A stretch of DNA of 41,590 nucleotides from Nostoc favosum CHAB5714 (GTDB lineage: Bacteria; Cyanobacteriota; Cyanobacteriia; Cyanobacteriales; Nostocaceae). The translations under genes and the position numbers were made by a program. Numbering within the stretch: the first letter of the stretch is position 1; each line of letters starts with the position of its first letter. The notes under the pieces are model-generated. The model made no database searches and was not told the DNA's origin. It worked only from the letters and a program-made list of their open reading frames with translations. Shown in pieces: positions 25,389-34,177 of the stretch. The DNA is taken from positions 1-41,590 of the forward strand of contig NZ_JAIVFQ010000061.1 of NCBI RefSeq assembly GCF_020829495.1. Direction: 5' to 3'.

Positions 25389-25710
25389 ATGCTCTTAGAA
25401 CGCTTTACCACAGCTCTTACCTACACCATCCAACTGCACGCCAACCAAGTTGTAAAGGTTCAGGCGTTCCCTACGTTGCCCATTTATTAGGTGTCGCCAG
25501 TATTGCTTTCACGGCCGTAAAGAAGGTACTATTTGGTATTATCGGGCGCTTGTAGATGCTTTCAGAAAGACTGGAACCACTGTAATTCTTGACGAATTAG
25601 AACGGATCGTTGCACAAATTGAGGTATTAGCATCTAAATCAAAAATGAAGATATGTTTTCTAAAACGGATGCTCCCATTGAATGTAGCAGGTTCTACTTC
25701 GCAGTTCTAG
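25389..25710 (+). pseudogene. Decayed HD-domain phosphohydrolase
   Basis: Three pieces in different frames read as one family. The ATG at 25389 gives MLLERFTTALTYTIQLHANQV, here split as MLLERFTTALT and YTIQLHANQV. A second frame (from about 25452) gives GVPYVAHLLGVASIA. A third (from about 25507) gives FHGRKEGTIWYYRALVDAF and RKTGTTVILDELERIVAQIE, ending at the TAG at 25708. These are the start and end of bacterial HD-domain (RelA/SpoT-like) hydrolases; the central segment with the HD residues is missing. So the gene has lost roughly 100 codons and has at least two frameshifts. Confidence 0.75.
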
Positions 25711-25890
25711 TTCAATTATTCAGAAGTAGATAAAAGTTTCATGGAAACTAGACAAATAATTTTTTTACACACACTATATAATCATGTGTCTCACGAAAAA
25801 ATTTTGGCTTTTAGGTTCTTTCTTTAGATAAAAAATCTTTCTCCCGGTAGACAGGTGTACTTACATTATTATGACTGCTATGTTACTAAT

Positions 25891-26427
25891 ATGACGATAG
25901 TAAGACGAAACGCCCTAAATACAACCGTAAGTCCTTCATTAAGTTCTCCAGAAACCTTGGCAGAAAAAGTTATTGAAGCAGAGCGTATGCACGATGTTCT
26001 GCTTTTACTGCAAAACTTGATTAACAGTGAAGAAGCCACTGTTAAACTAATTCTGGATTGTCTGTATGATGTTGGATCAGTCAATCTGATCAACCAAAAG
26101 CTTCGCCTGAAACCTCTAAACAGGGTGATGAAATTAATCGCGCGAATGTCTAAACCAGTTTTTAGAACTTTGGCTTTAAATTGGTTTAAGAAAAACTGTC
26201 CTCAACTGATTACTAATTGGCTACATACACAGGTGACTTTTGGAAGTATCCAAAATAGACCCCAACAAGTAGCTGTTGAAGTTGCAGAACTTCAACCATA
26301 TCCCATACCACAGAGAGAAAATCTAAGCCAAGAGATTAAAAATCTGCGCTATCAAGTGAGATGGCTAGTTGGGATTTCAATAATAGCGATCGCTGTTTTA
26401 GGAATAACAGCCGCTAGGTTAAACTAA
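25891..26427 (+). CDS. Hypothetical protein with C-terminal membrane anchor
   Basis: A 178-residue protein I do not recognise. The N-terminal part is soluble and mostly helical; residues about 157-173 (VRWLVGISIIAIAVLGITAA) form one C-terminal transmembrane helix, so it is probably tail-anchored. The ATG at 25891 is chosen; a GTG 36 bases upstream is also in frame. Located between an HD pseudogene and cheR, same strand. Its role is unknown. Confidence 0.55.
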   Translation: MTIVRRNALNTTVSPSLSSPETLAEKVIEAERMHDVLLLLQNLINSEEATVKLILDCLYDVGSVNLINQKLRLKPLNRVMKLIARMSKPVFRTLALNWFKKNCPQLITNWLHTQVTFGSIQNRPQQVAVEVAELQPYPIPQRENLSQEIKNLRYQVRWLVGISIIAIAVLGITAARLN

Positions 26428-26639
26428 AACCTATAAGAAGCACCGTTATCAAATTTAATAGATCCAGCAAGCTCTTTTCGGCGTAAGATTCACTTGGGTT
26501 ATAAAAATCCTACCACTCTAAAATGTGAATAATTTTTTCTGCATCAGGTGTTTTGGGAAATATTTCTTTTGCTAACTCCAAGCAGCTTAACTCGTTGTAT
26601 TGCCAGCACATTTAAATAACTGGAACTGGCTCAACATAT

Positions 26640-27491
26640 ATGCTAATTCGTACTATGACTTTGCCCAAGCCTTCCTTGGAGGATATAGAAATACATCTGC
26701 TCTTAGAAGGGGTGTATCAGTACTATGGTTATGACTTTCGCAATTATGCTCTTTCCTCACTCAAGCGCCGCATTCAGAGCTTCATGGAATTAGAGGGGTT
26801 AGCCAATGTTTCTGCATTGCAAGAACGGTTACTCCACAACCGTGCTTATTTGGAACGATTTTTGCTTACTCTGACCGTGAATGTAACATCAATGTTTCGT
26901 GATCCCAGCTTTTATCACACCTTCAGAAATCAAGTTATCCCCTTCTTGCAAACCTATCCGTTTATTCGCATCTGGCACGCTGGATGCTCCACTGGTGAAG
27001 AAGTCTATTCAATGGCAATTTTACTACAAGAAGAAGGGCTTTACCACCGTTGCCGCATATATGCCACTGATACTAATGAGAAGGTATTACAAAGTGCCAA
27101 AAGTGGGATTTTCTCCCTGAAACTGATGCAGGAATATACTCAACTTTATCTGAAAGCAGGCGGCAAGAAGTCTTTCTCAGAATATTATACAGCAGCTTAT
27201 GATAACGCTATATTTCGAGCATCTCTAAGAGAAAATGTTGTTTTCGCCCAGCATAATTTAGCAACTGATAGCTCTTTTAATGAGTTTAATGTTATCCTTT
27301 GTCGTAACGTCCTGATATATTTCAATCAGGTACTTCAAAAGCGGGTACACGAACTGTTTTATAATAGCCTTTGCACCTTTGGTATTTTGGGTTTAGGAAG
27401 ACAAGAATCTATCAGGTTCACCCCTTATGAACAGTACTATGAAGAGATAGTCAAAGGTGAAAAACTATACAAGAAAATAGCTGGTGCTTAA
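26640..27491 (+). CDS. cheR: CheR-type protein-glutamate methyltransferase
   Basis: Methylates glutamates on chemoreceptors or other signalling proteins with S-adenosylmethionine. The 283-residue protein has the N-terminal helical domain (about 15-80), the motif NVTSMFRDPSFY (81-92), the SAM site IWHAGCSTGEEVYSMA (111-126), ATDTNEKVL and the late motif FNVILCRNVLIYFN. cheB and a hybrid kinase, its common partners in cyanobacteria, are found 8 kb downstream, after an insertion sequence and the oxidase operon. Start at 26640 (another ATG at 26655 is possible). Confidence 0.93.
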   Translation: MLIRTMTLPKPSLEDIEIHLLLEGVYQYYGYDFRNYALSSLKRRIQSFMELEGLANVSALQERLLHNRAYLERFLLTLTVNVTSMFRDPSFYHTFRNQVIPFLQTYPFIRIWHAGCSTGEEVYSMAILLQEEGLYHRCRIYATDTNEKVLQSAKSGIFSLKLMQEYTQLYLKAGGKKSFSEYYTAAYDNAIFRASLRENVVFAQHNLATDSSFNEFNVILCRNVLIYFNQVLQKRVHELFYNSLCTFGILGLGRQESIRFTPYEQYYEEIVKGEKLYKKIAGA

Positions 27492-27509
27492 AATCTAGAC
27501 CGTTTGAAC

Positions 27510-28893
27510 CAGGGTTAGCGCGTCTCAAACGCTATTGACAAGCGGACTTGCCTGATCAGCAATCAGGTTGGAAACAAAGTGGCACAATCCGAGCTAGGGT
27601 AAGATTTAATCCATCTAGGTGCAAGGTTCGAGTAATGTCAATCGGATTTGAGAACAAGAAAAGCAAAAACAAAGCATCTTTTGCACCCAGCATAGATAGC
27701 AAAGACATTACCACTAAATTTCAGGAATATTTTACACAAGTAAAAGATCCAAGAGCGGAAAGAACTAGATGGCACTTACTCACTGATATCATCACCATAG
27801 CGATTTTAGCGGTAATAGCAGGAGCAGAGGGCTGGGAAGATATTGAAGAGTATGGGCTAAATAAAAAAGAGTGGTTGGAGACATTCCTTAAACTACCATT
27901 GGGAATACCCAGCCCAGATACTTTTAGAAGAGTGTTTGAAAGAATTAACCCCAAAGAATTTGAGCAATGTTTTCGGCAGTGGGTTCAATCATTGGTTGAG
28001 AAACTGGGAGTAGAAGTAGTAGCCATAGATGGCAAAACTCATAGAGGCTCGTATGACCGAGAATCAAAACTAAAAGCCTTGCACACAGTTAGTGCGTGGT
28101 CGAGTGAACATCGTTTAGTTTTGGGACAAACAAAGGTCAGTTCTAAATCAAATGAAATCACTGCAATCCCAGCACTATTGGATATGTTAGACATCTCTGG
28201 CTGCATCATTACCATTGATGCGATGGGTACACAGAAATTGATTGCCGAGAAAATTATTGCAGAGTAAAGCGGATTATATTCTGAGTCTGAAAGAGAATCA
28301 TCCCACACTGCATAAACAAGTCAAAAACTGGTTTGGGGCAGCACAATCCATTGGATTTAAAGGTATCGATATCAGCATTAGTCAGCGTATTGAGAAAGGG
28401 CATAATCGCATTGAAAAGCGTACAGTTTACACTGTACCTGTGTCCCAGATTCCTGGACTTTATCAACTAGATTTATGGGTAGGGCTAAAAACAATTGTGA
28501 TGGTAGTACGTTCGATTCAGCATTGGAATAAAACAACACAAGAGGTGCAATTTTACATTACTAGTCTCGTCAGTGATGCAAACAAAATTGCTAGTGCAAT
28601 TCGCCAGCATTGTGTAAGGGAAAATTCTGTTCATTGGACATTAGATGTTACCTTTCATGAGGATGAGTCCCGAATTCGTTCTCTGCACAGCCCACAAAAC
28701 TTTGCTTTACTACGTCGTATTGCCCTGAATGCATTAGAGCGAGAATCATCTTTTCATCGCAGTATTCGCCAAAAATCACGCAGAGCAGCTATGAACGATC
28801 GCTATATGCTTTCTGTGTTGGCTGCGGCTCTCTCAAACTCAGTACCTCTGCCATAATCCCCCTGTCAATAGGGTTTGAGACGCGCTAACCCTG
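27510..28893 (+). mobile_element. ISAs1-family insertion sequence
   Basis: A 1384-bp element with terminal inverted repeats of about 31 bp (left CAGGGTTAGCGCGTCTCAAA..., right the complement, one mismatch near position 22). It is flanked by a perfect 10-bp target duplication, CCGTTTGAAC, at 27500-27509 and 28894-28903. Repeat ends, duplication size and transposase all agree with ISAs1. The intact duplication implies recent insertion with no later rearrangement. Confidence 0.93.
27635..28856 (+). pseudogene. ISAs1 family transposase, frameshifted
   Basis: A DDE transposase in two frames. The first part (ATG at 27635 to a TAA at 28265-28267) includes ITIAILAVIAGAEGWEDIEE, VVAIDGKTHRGS and ITIDAMGTQKLIAEKIIAE. 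The second (continuing as KADYILSLKENHPTL to the TAA at 28856) includes HWTLDVTFHEDESR, with the last catalytic Glu. Dropping one T at 28265 restores a continuous protein of about 406 residues. So it is a single-base insertion, or less likely a programmed shift at the stop codon. An in-frame TTG start exists at 27548. Confidence 0.85.
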
Positions 28894-28923
28894 CCGTTTG
28901 AACCACTAGATAAACGTGATTTA

Positions 28924-29050
28924 ACGTGAGTTCGACAAACCTCTCCCTGACTTAAACTAAAGTTCAAGTCTGTCCCTCTCCGAGTCGGAGAGGGACAGGT
29001 TTTGCGTAGTAAAAGCAGGGAGAGGTCTTTGTGACGTGTCGAACTCACGT
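28924..29050. mobile_element. 127-bp MITE with 7-bp target duplication
   Basis: The ends ACGTGAGTTCGACA and its complement are perfectly inverted (14 bases each), with a second inner pair ACCTCTCCCTG/CAGGGAGAGGT and a central hairpin GTCCCTCTCC/GGAGAGGGAC. It is flanked by direct repeats TGATTTA at 28917-28923 and 29051-29057. No coding capacity. It sits 14 bases from the target duplication of the ISAs1 element. Confidence 0.8.
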
Positions 29051-29261
29051 TGATTTAGGTAAATTTAACCGTAAAGGTAGAGAGAATATAATTAAAAGTG
29101 TATTCTAATTAGCACTAAGTATTTTCTAAAAAAAATATTATGAGTAAAGTTCCGATCGCTGTCAAAAGACAGTCTGTCAAACATTTTTAATTGTGTTCAG
29201 AAGATAGACTTAGCGATCGCTTAAGGTAAATTATACATTAAAGTCTTAAAGGAGATTGTCG

Positions 29262-30041
29262 ATGCAGCTTCTCGAATGTCCTCGTGTTGCAGTCATTGCT
29301 GGAGAAAATGCGGTTCACGTTTCTCAACTACCTTCTACATGGCAAGACATTGCTAGAGGAACCACGAGTATCGGACTTTCTCATCCCCAAAGCTATGTTG
29401 AGATGGCACAGTTGTTCTTATATAAATTAGAGCATGGTGATGTTGACTTGTTTAGCGATCGCCCCCAACTAGCTCACTTGATACCATCATTTTCCCAGCT
29501 ATTTGCACAACTGGCATGGGAAACCCTTGACTTTTTTGGGCAAGACTTTCTCAAACACAGCTATCCAAACTTTGGAGAAATTCTCCGTGATGTGGAGTCA
29601 AAAGGGACAGAGTATGCTAATGAAGTAAAAGTCGCTCGCATTGGCATAGATTTATTCAACGAGTTTGGTTATGAATTGCCTGCCAGTTTCTATCATGTGC
29701 ATCTAGCACCAATTTACCGCGATCATGTTTTTGAAGAACGCGCCTTAAGATTTGATCAGCGCGATATCGAACACAAACGTGCTTGGGATGCCATACTCCA
29801 TGCAGGTAAAGTGTTTGCGATTCAGATGAAGGTGCAAAGTATTGCTTCTAAATACGGTTTTACTTATCAACACGGCTGTGGTTGTAACTCTCACCTATCT
29901 TCCATTGATGTATCTCGTGGCGCATTTGAATATGAATTGAGTCCCGAAAAGCGCCAGCGATGGATTCGCAGTTTTATCTGGACTGCTTGGTATGAGTATG
30001 CCTTTTTTGCGATCGTGCCAAATACGAGTTATTTAGTTTAA
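29262..30041 (+). CDS. Hypothetical protein with HGCGCNSH motif
   Basis: A 259-residue soluble protein I do not recognise. The ATG at 29262 follows AAAGGAGA (29247-29254), a good ribosome binding site; an in-frame TTG lies 6 bases upstream. The N-terminal 60% is helical (QLFAQLAWETLDFFGQDFLK). Later it has SFYHVHLAPIYRDHVFEERAL and the striking YQHGCGCNSHLSSIDVSRG (about 205-223), whose two Cys and several His suggest metal binding. It converges with the oxidase operon. Family unknown to me. Confidence 0.7.
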   Translation: MQLLECPRVAVIAGENAVHVSQLPSTWQDIARGTTSIGLSHPQSYVEMAQLFLYKLEHGDVDLFSDRPQLAHLIPSFSQLFAQLAWETLDFFGQDFLKHSYPNFGEILRDVESKGTEYANEVKVARIGIDLFNEFGYELPASFYHVHLAPIYRDHVFEERALRFDQRDIEHKRAWDAILHAGKVFAIQMKVQSIASKYGFTYQHGCGCNSHLSSIDVSRGAFEYELSPEKRQRWIRSFIWTAWYEYAFFAIVPNTSYLV

Positions 30042-30082
30042 AGGGAAATGAGCAGAGGGAGTAATTTCTCCCTCATTCTTAT

Positions 30083-30685
30083 TTACTGCCAAACGTAGAT
30101 TAGGATAAACAAAATAATCCAGATAACATCGACGAAGTGCCAGAATAACGAAGTTGCGTTGACCCCGAAGTGGCCTGTGTCGTAGTTGCCAGGGATGAAA
30201 GAACGTACCAAAATTATTGACTGCAACAGAATGCCGGTGAAAACGTGCAAACCGTGGAAACCTGTTAGTAGGTAAAACGTCCCACCAAATACCCCTGATG
30301 TGAAGCCAAAAGCGAGGCTGTTCCATTCAATAGCCTGTCCAACCAAAAAGTAAGTTCCCATCGCCATTGTTGTCAAGAGAAATAGGCGGAATTTCACTAA
30401 ATCGTGGCGTTGAAGGGCGCGTTCTGCTAAGTAAATTACAAAGCTACTGGCGACAAGAATTACTGTGTTGATTGTCGGTTCTTTTACTTCTAGCCCGGAA
30501 ACACCAGCTGGTAGCCAGTTAGGGGTTGTTGTTTTGTAGATGGCATATCCGGCGAAAAAACTCAAGAAAATGACGCTTTCAGACAGTAGGAAGACAATGA
30601 AGCCAAACATCTTGTTGCCTTCTTCGTCGTGGGTATGTTCTGCGGCTGTGTGGTGTAATTCGTGGGAATTGATATAAGTGTCCAT
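30083..30685 (-). CDS. Heme-copper terminal oxidase subunit III (ARTO type)
   Basis: A 200-residue membrane protein with five hydrophobic helices, the usual size of bacterial quinol or cytochrome oxidase subunit III. It starts with a His-rich N-terminus (HELHHTAAEHTHDEEGNK) and keeps MFGFIVFLLSESVIFLSFFAGY and TGFHGLHVFTGI, both typical of the family. Last gene of the five-gene operon; 121 bases, containing a GC-rich dispersed repeat, separate it from subunit I. Corresponds in order to the cox3 locus of heterocystous cyanobacteria. Confidence 0.93.
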   Translation of the reverse strand: MDTYINSHELHHTAAEHTHDEEGNKMFGFIVFLLSESVIFLSFFAGYAIYKTTTPNWLPAGVSGLEVKEPTINTVILVASSFVIYLAERALQRHDLVKFRLFLLTTMAMGTYFLVGQAIEWNSLAFGFTSGVFGGTFYLLTGFHGLHVFTGILLQSIILVRSFIPGNYDTGHFGVNATSLFWHFVDVIWIILFILIYVWQ

Positions 30686-30724
30686 TTTGCTGTTAGTTTG
30701 AGGGGAATTTGAAACGCATAGGCA

Positions 30725-30790
30725 CTTTGCCTTCCCGTAGGGTAGGAACGCGGAGGGAAGCGCAGAGGGACGCGGAGGGTTTTTGCGTCT
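30725..30790. repeat. GC-rich dispersed repeat inside the oxidase operon
   Basis: The spacer between subunits I and III has CCCGTAGGGTAGGAACGCGG followed by near-copies of ACGCGGAGGG, words found in many cyanobacterial spacers. It does not look like a terminator. Confidence 0.5.
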
Positions 30791-30806
30791 TCCCGATAGT
30801 TTGCGT

Positions 30807-32468
30807 TTATTCTGGGAGGTTGGCTGTTAAGGGTTCTGATTTGCCGTAGCCGTAGGGTTCGGAGATGATGATGGGGATTTCTTCAAAGTTTTCTACTGGG
30901 GGGGGTGAAAAAACTAACCACTCTAGTCCGATTGCTCGCCAAGGGTTAGCGGGTGCTTTCTCGCCTTGCATCCAAGAAATCACCATGTTGAATATGAAGG
31001 GTAAGGTGGACATTCCTAAGAGAAATCCGCCCAGGCTAGCGATGACATTCCAGAATTGATACTCTGGGGCGTAGGAAGCAACTCGGCGTAACATTCCTTG
31101 CAATCCCAAGGGATGCATGGGCAAAAAGTTGAGGTTGGTGCCGATGAAGGCTAACCAGAAGTGGATTTTACCCCAGCTTTCAGAGTACATCCGCCCAGTC
31201 ATTTTGGGGAACCAGTGATAGATTGCCGCAAATAAGCCCATCGTCACTGTGCCGTAGAGGACGTAGTGGAAGTGTCCCACTACAAAGTAGGTATTGTTAA
31301 CGTGGACATCAACCGGCACGGAGGAAAGCATGATGCCTGTGATTCCGGCGAAGACAAACATGATTAATCCGCCCAAGGCAAACAGCATGGGGGTATTTAG
31401 CCGCAGTTTACCGCCCCAAATAGTTGCTACCCAGGCAAATACTTTAATTCCTGTGGGTACAGACACGCACATCGTTGTCAGCATGAAAATCAACCGCATC
31501 CAGCCTGATGTACCACTGACGTACATGTGGTGTACCCAAACAATGCCGCTCACTCCTGCAATCAAGATGGATGAAATAGCGACTACTTTGTAACCAAATA
31601 GAGGTTTACGTGAATAAACTGGAAAGATTTCTGAGAAAATCGCAAATACAGGCAAAATAATCACGTAAACGGCGGGGTGGGAGTAGAACCAGAAGTAATG
31701 CTGGAACATGACTGGATTCCCGCCCTTGCTGGGGTCAAAAAAGCTCGTGCCAACTGTGAGGTCGAGTAGCAACATCACTGCGCCTGCTGTCAGCGCAGGT
31801 AATCCGAATAGTTGGATAATCTGGGCGCTAAACACTCCCCAGACAAACAAGGGCATCCGAAAGAAGCCCATTCCTGGGGCCCGCATCTTCACGATTGTGG
31901 TGACAAAGTTCACTGCCCCCATAATTGAGGATACGCCGGATATTGCCACCGCTAAGAGCCAGATAACTTGACCATTAATCAAGTTACCTGTGGGATTCTG
32001 GAGACTGACTGGCGGGTAAGACCACCAACCGGCTTGGGCTGGGCCACCAGGGACGAAGAAGCTACCCATCATGAGAATTCCGACTACTGGCACCATCCAA
32101 AAGGCGACGGCGTTGAGGCGGGGAAATGCCATATCTCGCGCCCCAATCATCAGTGGCACTAAATAGTTAGCAAAACCAACTAGTGAGGGAAATGTCCACA
32201 AAAACAGCATCACAGTGCCGTGCATGGTGAACATACCGTTGTAGACAGTGCGATCTACTAAATCTGATTCGGGTGTCATCAGTTCTCCCCGCATCACCAT
32301 CGCAAAGATACCGCCGACGAGAAAGAAGAAGAAGGAGGTAACGAGATACTGGATACCAATTACCTTGTGGTCAGTACTAAAGCTGAAGTATTCTTTCCAA
32401 TTACTCGAAGATTCATGGTTAGGCTTCTCATTCGGGAGAAGAATACCTTCAATAGGAACATTAGTCAT
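30807..32468 (-). CDS. Heme-copper terminal oxidase subunit I (A2-like)
   Basis: The 553-residue catalytic subunit with twelve membrane helices, which reduces O2 to water and pumps protons. Metal ligands are visible: His83 (TMHGTVM), His264 and Tyr268 in YSHPAVY, His313/His314 (VWVHHMYVSG), and His399 and His401 in VVGHFHYV. The D-channel glutamate of A1 enzymes (GHPEV) is replaced: YSHPAV is the A2 signature. Starts 13 bases after subunit II. The companion subunit II lacks CuA, so electrons probably come from plastoquinol. Likely in thylakoid or cytoplasmic membrane, or heterocyst membranes. Confidence 0.95.
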   Translation of the reverse strand: MTNVPIEGILLPNEKPNHESSSNWKEYFSFSTDHKVIGIQYLVTSFFFFLVGGIFAMVMRGELMTPESDLVDRTVYNGMFTMHGTVMLFLWTFPSLVGFANYLVPLMIGARDMAFPRLNAVAFWMVPVVGILMMGSFFVPGGPAQAGWWSYPPVSLQNPTGNLINGQVIWLLAVAISGVSSIMGAVNFVTTIVKMRAPGMGFFRMPLFVWGVFSAQIIQLFGLPALTAGAVMLLLDLTVGTSFFDPSKGGNPVMFQHYFWFYSHPAVYVIILPVFAIFSEIFPVYSRKPLFGYKVVAISSILIAGVSGIVWVHHMYVSGTSGWMRLIFMLTTMCVSVPTGIKVFAWVATIWGGKLRLNTPMLFALGGLIMFVFAGITGIMLSSVPVDVHVNNTYFVVGHFHYVLYGTVTMGLFAAIYHWFPKMTGRMYSESWGKIHFWLAFIGTNLNFLPMHPLGLQGMLRRVASYAPEYQFWNVIASLGGFLLGMSTLPFIFNMVISWMQGEKAPANPWRAIGLEWLVFSPPPVENFEEIPIIISEPYGYGKSEPLTANLPE

Positions 32469-32481
32469 GGTTACTTTCCTT

Positions 32482-33408
32482 TCAACCAGGTGAATTGACT
32501 AGAGGAGGTGCAGCAGGTGGAACTGTAACCCAACCAGTTTGGACTGATTGATTGGATGTTTGGGCATACTCAGAAGCTGCCTGATTTTTTGCTAGGGATG
32601 GCTTTTGGGTTGCAGCTTGTGCCAGCCATTGCTGATAATCTTCAGGAGATTCGACAACCACATTCGCCTGCATCGTCGCAAAGTATGTACCGCTATATTG
32701 AGAATCGGTCAATCGGTATTTGCCGGGACGGATGGGAGTAAATTCAAAGTCGATCGCATGGTTGGGAATAATATCCTGCTTGAGGCGAAATGCAGGTATA
32801 TAGAAGCCGTGGAGAACGTCTTGTGATTGCAGCGCTAAACGTACCCGGCGATCGCTAGGTAAATGCAATTCGGTACTGGTAATATCTTTTTCGGGGTAAT
32901 GAAAAACCCACGCCCACTGTTTAGCTAGTACGTCGATTTTTTCTACAGGTTCAGTTAAGGCGTTAGCTGGTACATCTTTTGCTTCTGCATGAGCCGATTG
33001 CATTGCTAGCGGATTATGCAGGTGAACTAATTCCGATGGACCTTGAATCCCCATTTGTTCGTAAACTTGGTAGCTGTAGCCCGCAATCCACAACACTAAC
33101 AGAATTGGAATTGCTGTCCAGACAACTTCTAAGGTGATATTACCTTCAATTGGAGGGCCGTCGGTGAAGTCATCTTTGATGGCCCGATGGAAGATCACAG
33201 AATACATTAAAGTACTTGTTACTCCTAAGAAGATGAAGGAACCGAGGGTTACTAAGAAGCTAATCAAATCATCAATTAGTAGGGATTCGGCTGCTGCTTG
33301 GGGGGGAAGCCAGGAGTAAGCCTGCTTCCCGATCCAGAGACTCGTAACAGTCACTGCGATCGCGCCTGTAAGCAGCGTCAAAATATTTAAAATCTTCTGG
33401 ATTTTCAT
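32482..33408 (-). CDS. Oxidase subunit II lacking the CuA site
   Basis: A 308-residue protein with two N-terminal membrane helices (about 10-28 and 48-70) and a periplasmic/lumenal cupredoxin domain (about 115-255). In cytochrome c oxidases the copper site reads CxExCxxxHxxM; here the region reads DSQYSGTYFATM, so both cysteines and the histidine are gone, as in quinol oxidases and cyanobacterial ARTO. The start at 33408 (MKIQKILNIL) is preferred over the ATG at 33423, whose codons belong to a heptamer repeat. A Gln/Ala/Pro-rich tail ends the protein. 13 bases before subunit I. Confidence 0.9.
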   Translation of the reverse strand: MKIQKILNILTLLTGAIAVTVTSLWIGKQAYSWLPPQAAAESLLIDDLISFLVTLGSFIFLGVTSTLMYSVIFHRAIKDDFTDGPPIEGNITLEVVWTAIPILLVLWIAGYSYQVYEQMGIQGPSELVHLHNPLAMQSAHAEAKDVPANALTEPVEKIDVLAKQWAWVFHYPEKDITSTELHLPSDRRVRLALQSQDVLHGFYIPAFRLKQDIIPNHAIDFEFTPIRPGKYRLTDSQYSGTYFATMQANVVVESPEDYQQWLAQAATQKPSLAKNQAASEYAQTSNQSVQTGWVTVPPAAPPLVNSPG

Positions 33409-33420
33409 GGTCACATTAGT

Positions 33421-33559
33421 CATTGGTCATTGGTCATTGGTCATTAGTCATTGGTCATTGGTCAGTGGTCATTGGTCGATGGTTAGTAACTTTAAACAAA
33501 TGACATAGACGCGCTAGCGGCTTCCCGCAGGGTAGGACAAAGGACAATTGACAAATGAC
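33421..33559. repeat. CATTGGT heptamer repeats and dispersed repeat
   Basis: About eight 7-bp units (TCATTGG with variants) at 33421-33477, followed by a short dispersed repeat with GACGCGCTAGCGGCTTCCCG (33508-33527). They separate subunit II from the second DUF2231 gene, and they supply an apparent upstream start for subunit II. Confidence 0.85.
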
Positions 33560-34177
33560 TTACTTGAGTGTTGTGTTGAGGTCTTGGTGCGATCGCAGCA
33601 AATTATCTGCTGTATTGTGTATGCCAAACTCGGTAGCCATTTGCGCCCCTAGTGTTCCGTGGACGTACAGAATGAACATGATTGCTATGCCTGCCAACAG
33701 ATAGATCCATTGCACTTCTCTATCTGTCTGTTTATATTCTTGTTTGCCCCAAACGAAGCGCTGCCATCCTCTCCAGATGGTCATGCCAACAATCAGCGCT
33801 AATAAGAACACACCACCTACACCATGCCAAATCATGGTTTCCATTGCCTGCAATCCCCAGGCACTTTTCATATCAGCTGGTGGTGTTGCCAACAGCATTT
33901 CGTAAAAGCCTGCTCCCACTGTGAAAAATGTGATGATGCTGGCAGCTAGCATGTTATACCAGCCAACATCAAATAGGTTGTCACGTTCCACAGTAATTGC
34001 TAAAAATTTGAAGACCCATTTTTCAAAGGGGAATAGAACACCGACAATATCAAAGGTCATCGCAATGATGAACAAACCTATTGTCAGATGGACTAAGTTG
34101 GGATGAATGGGAATTGTGTAAGGTAATCCGTTTGCGCCTAGAGAGCCGCTCAATTGGTCAATTAATTCTGAGTTCAT
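33560..34177 (-). CDS. DUF2231-type membrane protein of the oxidase operon
   Basis: A 205-residue protein with four transmembrane helices (about 26-48, 66-90, 109-130, 151-170). The family motif is IPIHPNLVHLTIGLFI near residue 20. The ATG at 34177 overlaps the stop of the upstream gene by four bases (ATGA), so an upstream in-frame start at 34237 is not needed. Equivalent in place to the small membrane proteins that precede coxBAC3 in Anabaena. Function unknown; conserved histidines hint at heme binding. Confidence 0.85.
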   Translation of the reverse strand: MNSELIDQLSGSLGANGLPYTIPIHPNLVHLTIGLFIIAMTFDIVGVLFPFEKWVFKFLAITVERDNLFDVGWYNMLAASIITFFTVGAGFYEMLLATPPADMKSAWGLQAMETMIWHGVGGVFLLALIVGMTIWRGWQRFVWGKQEYKQTDREVQWIYLLAGIAIMFILYVHGTLGAQMATEFGIHNTADNLLRSHQDLNTTLK

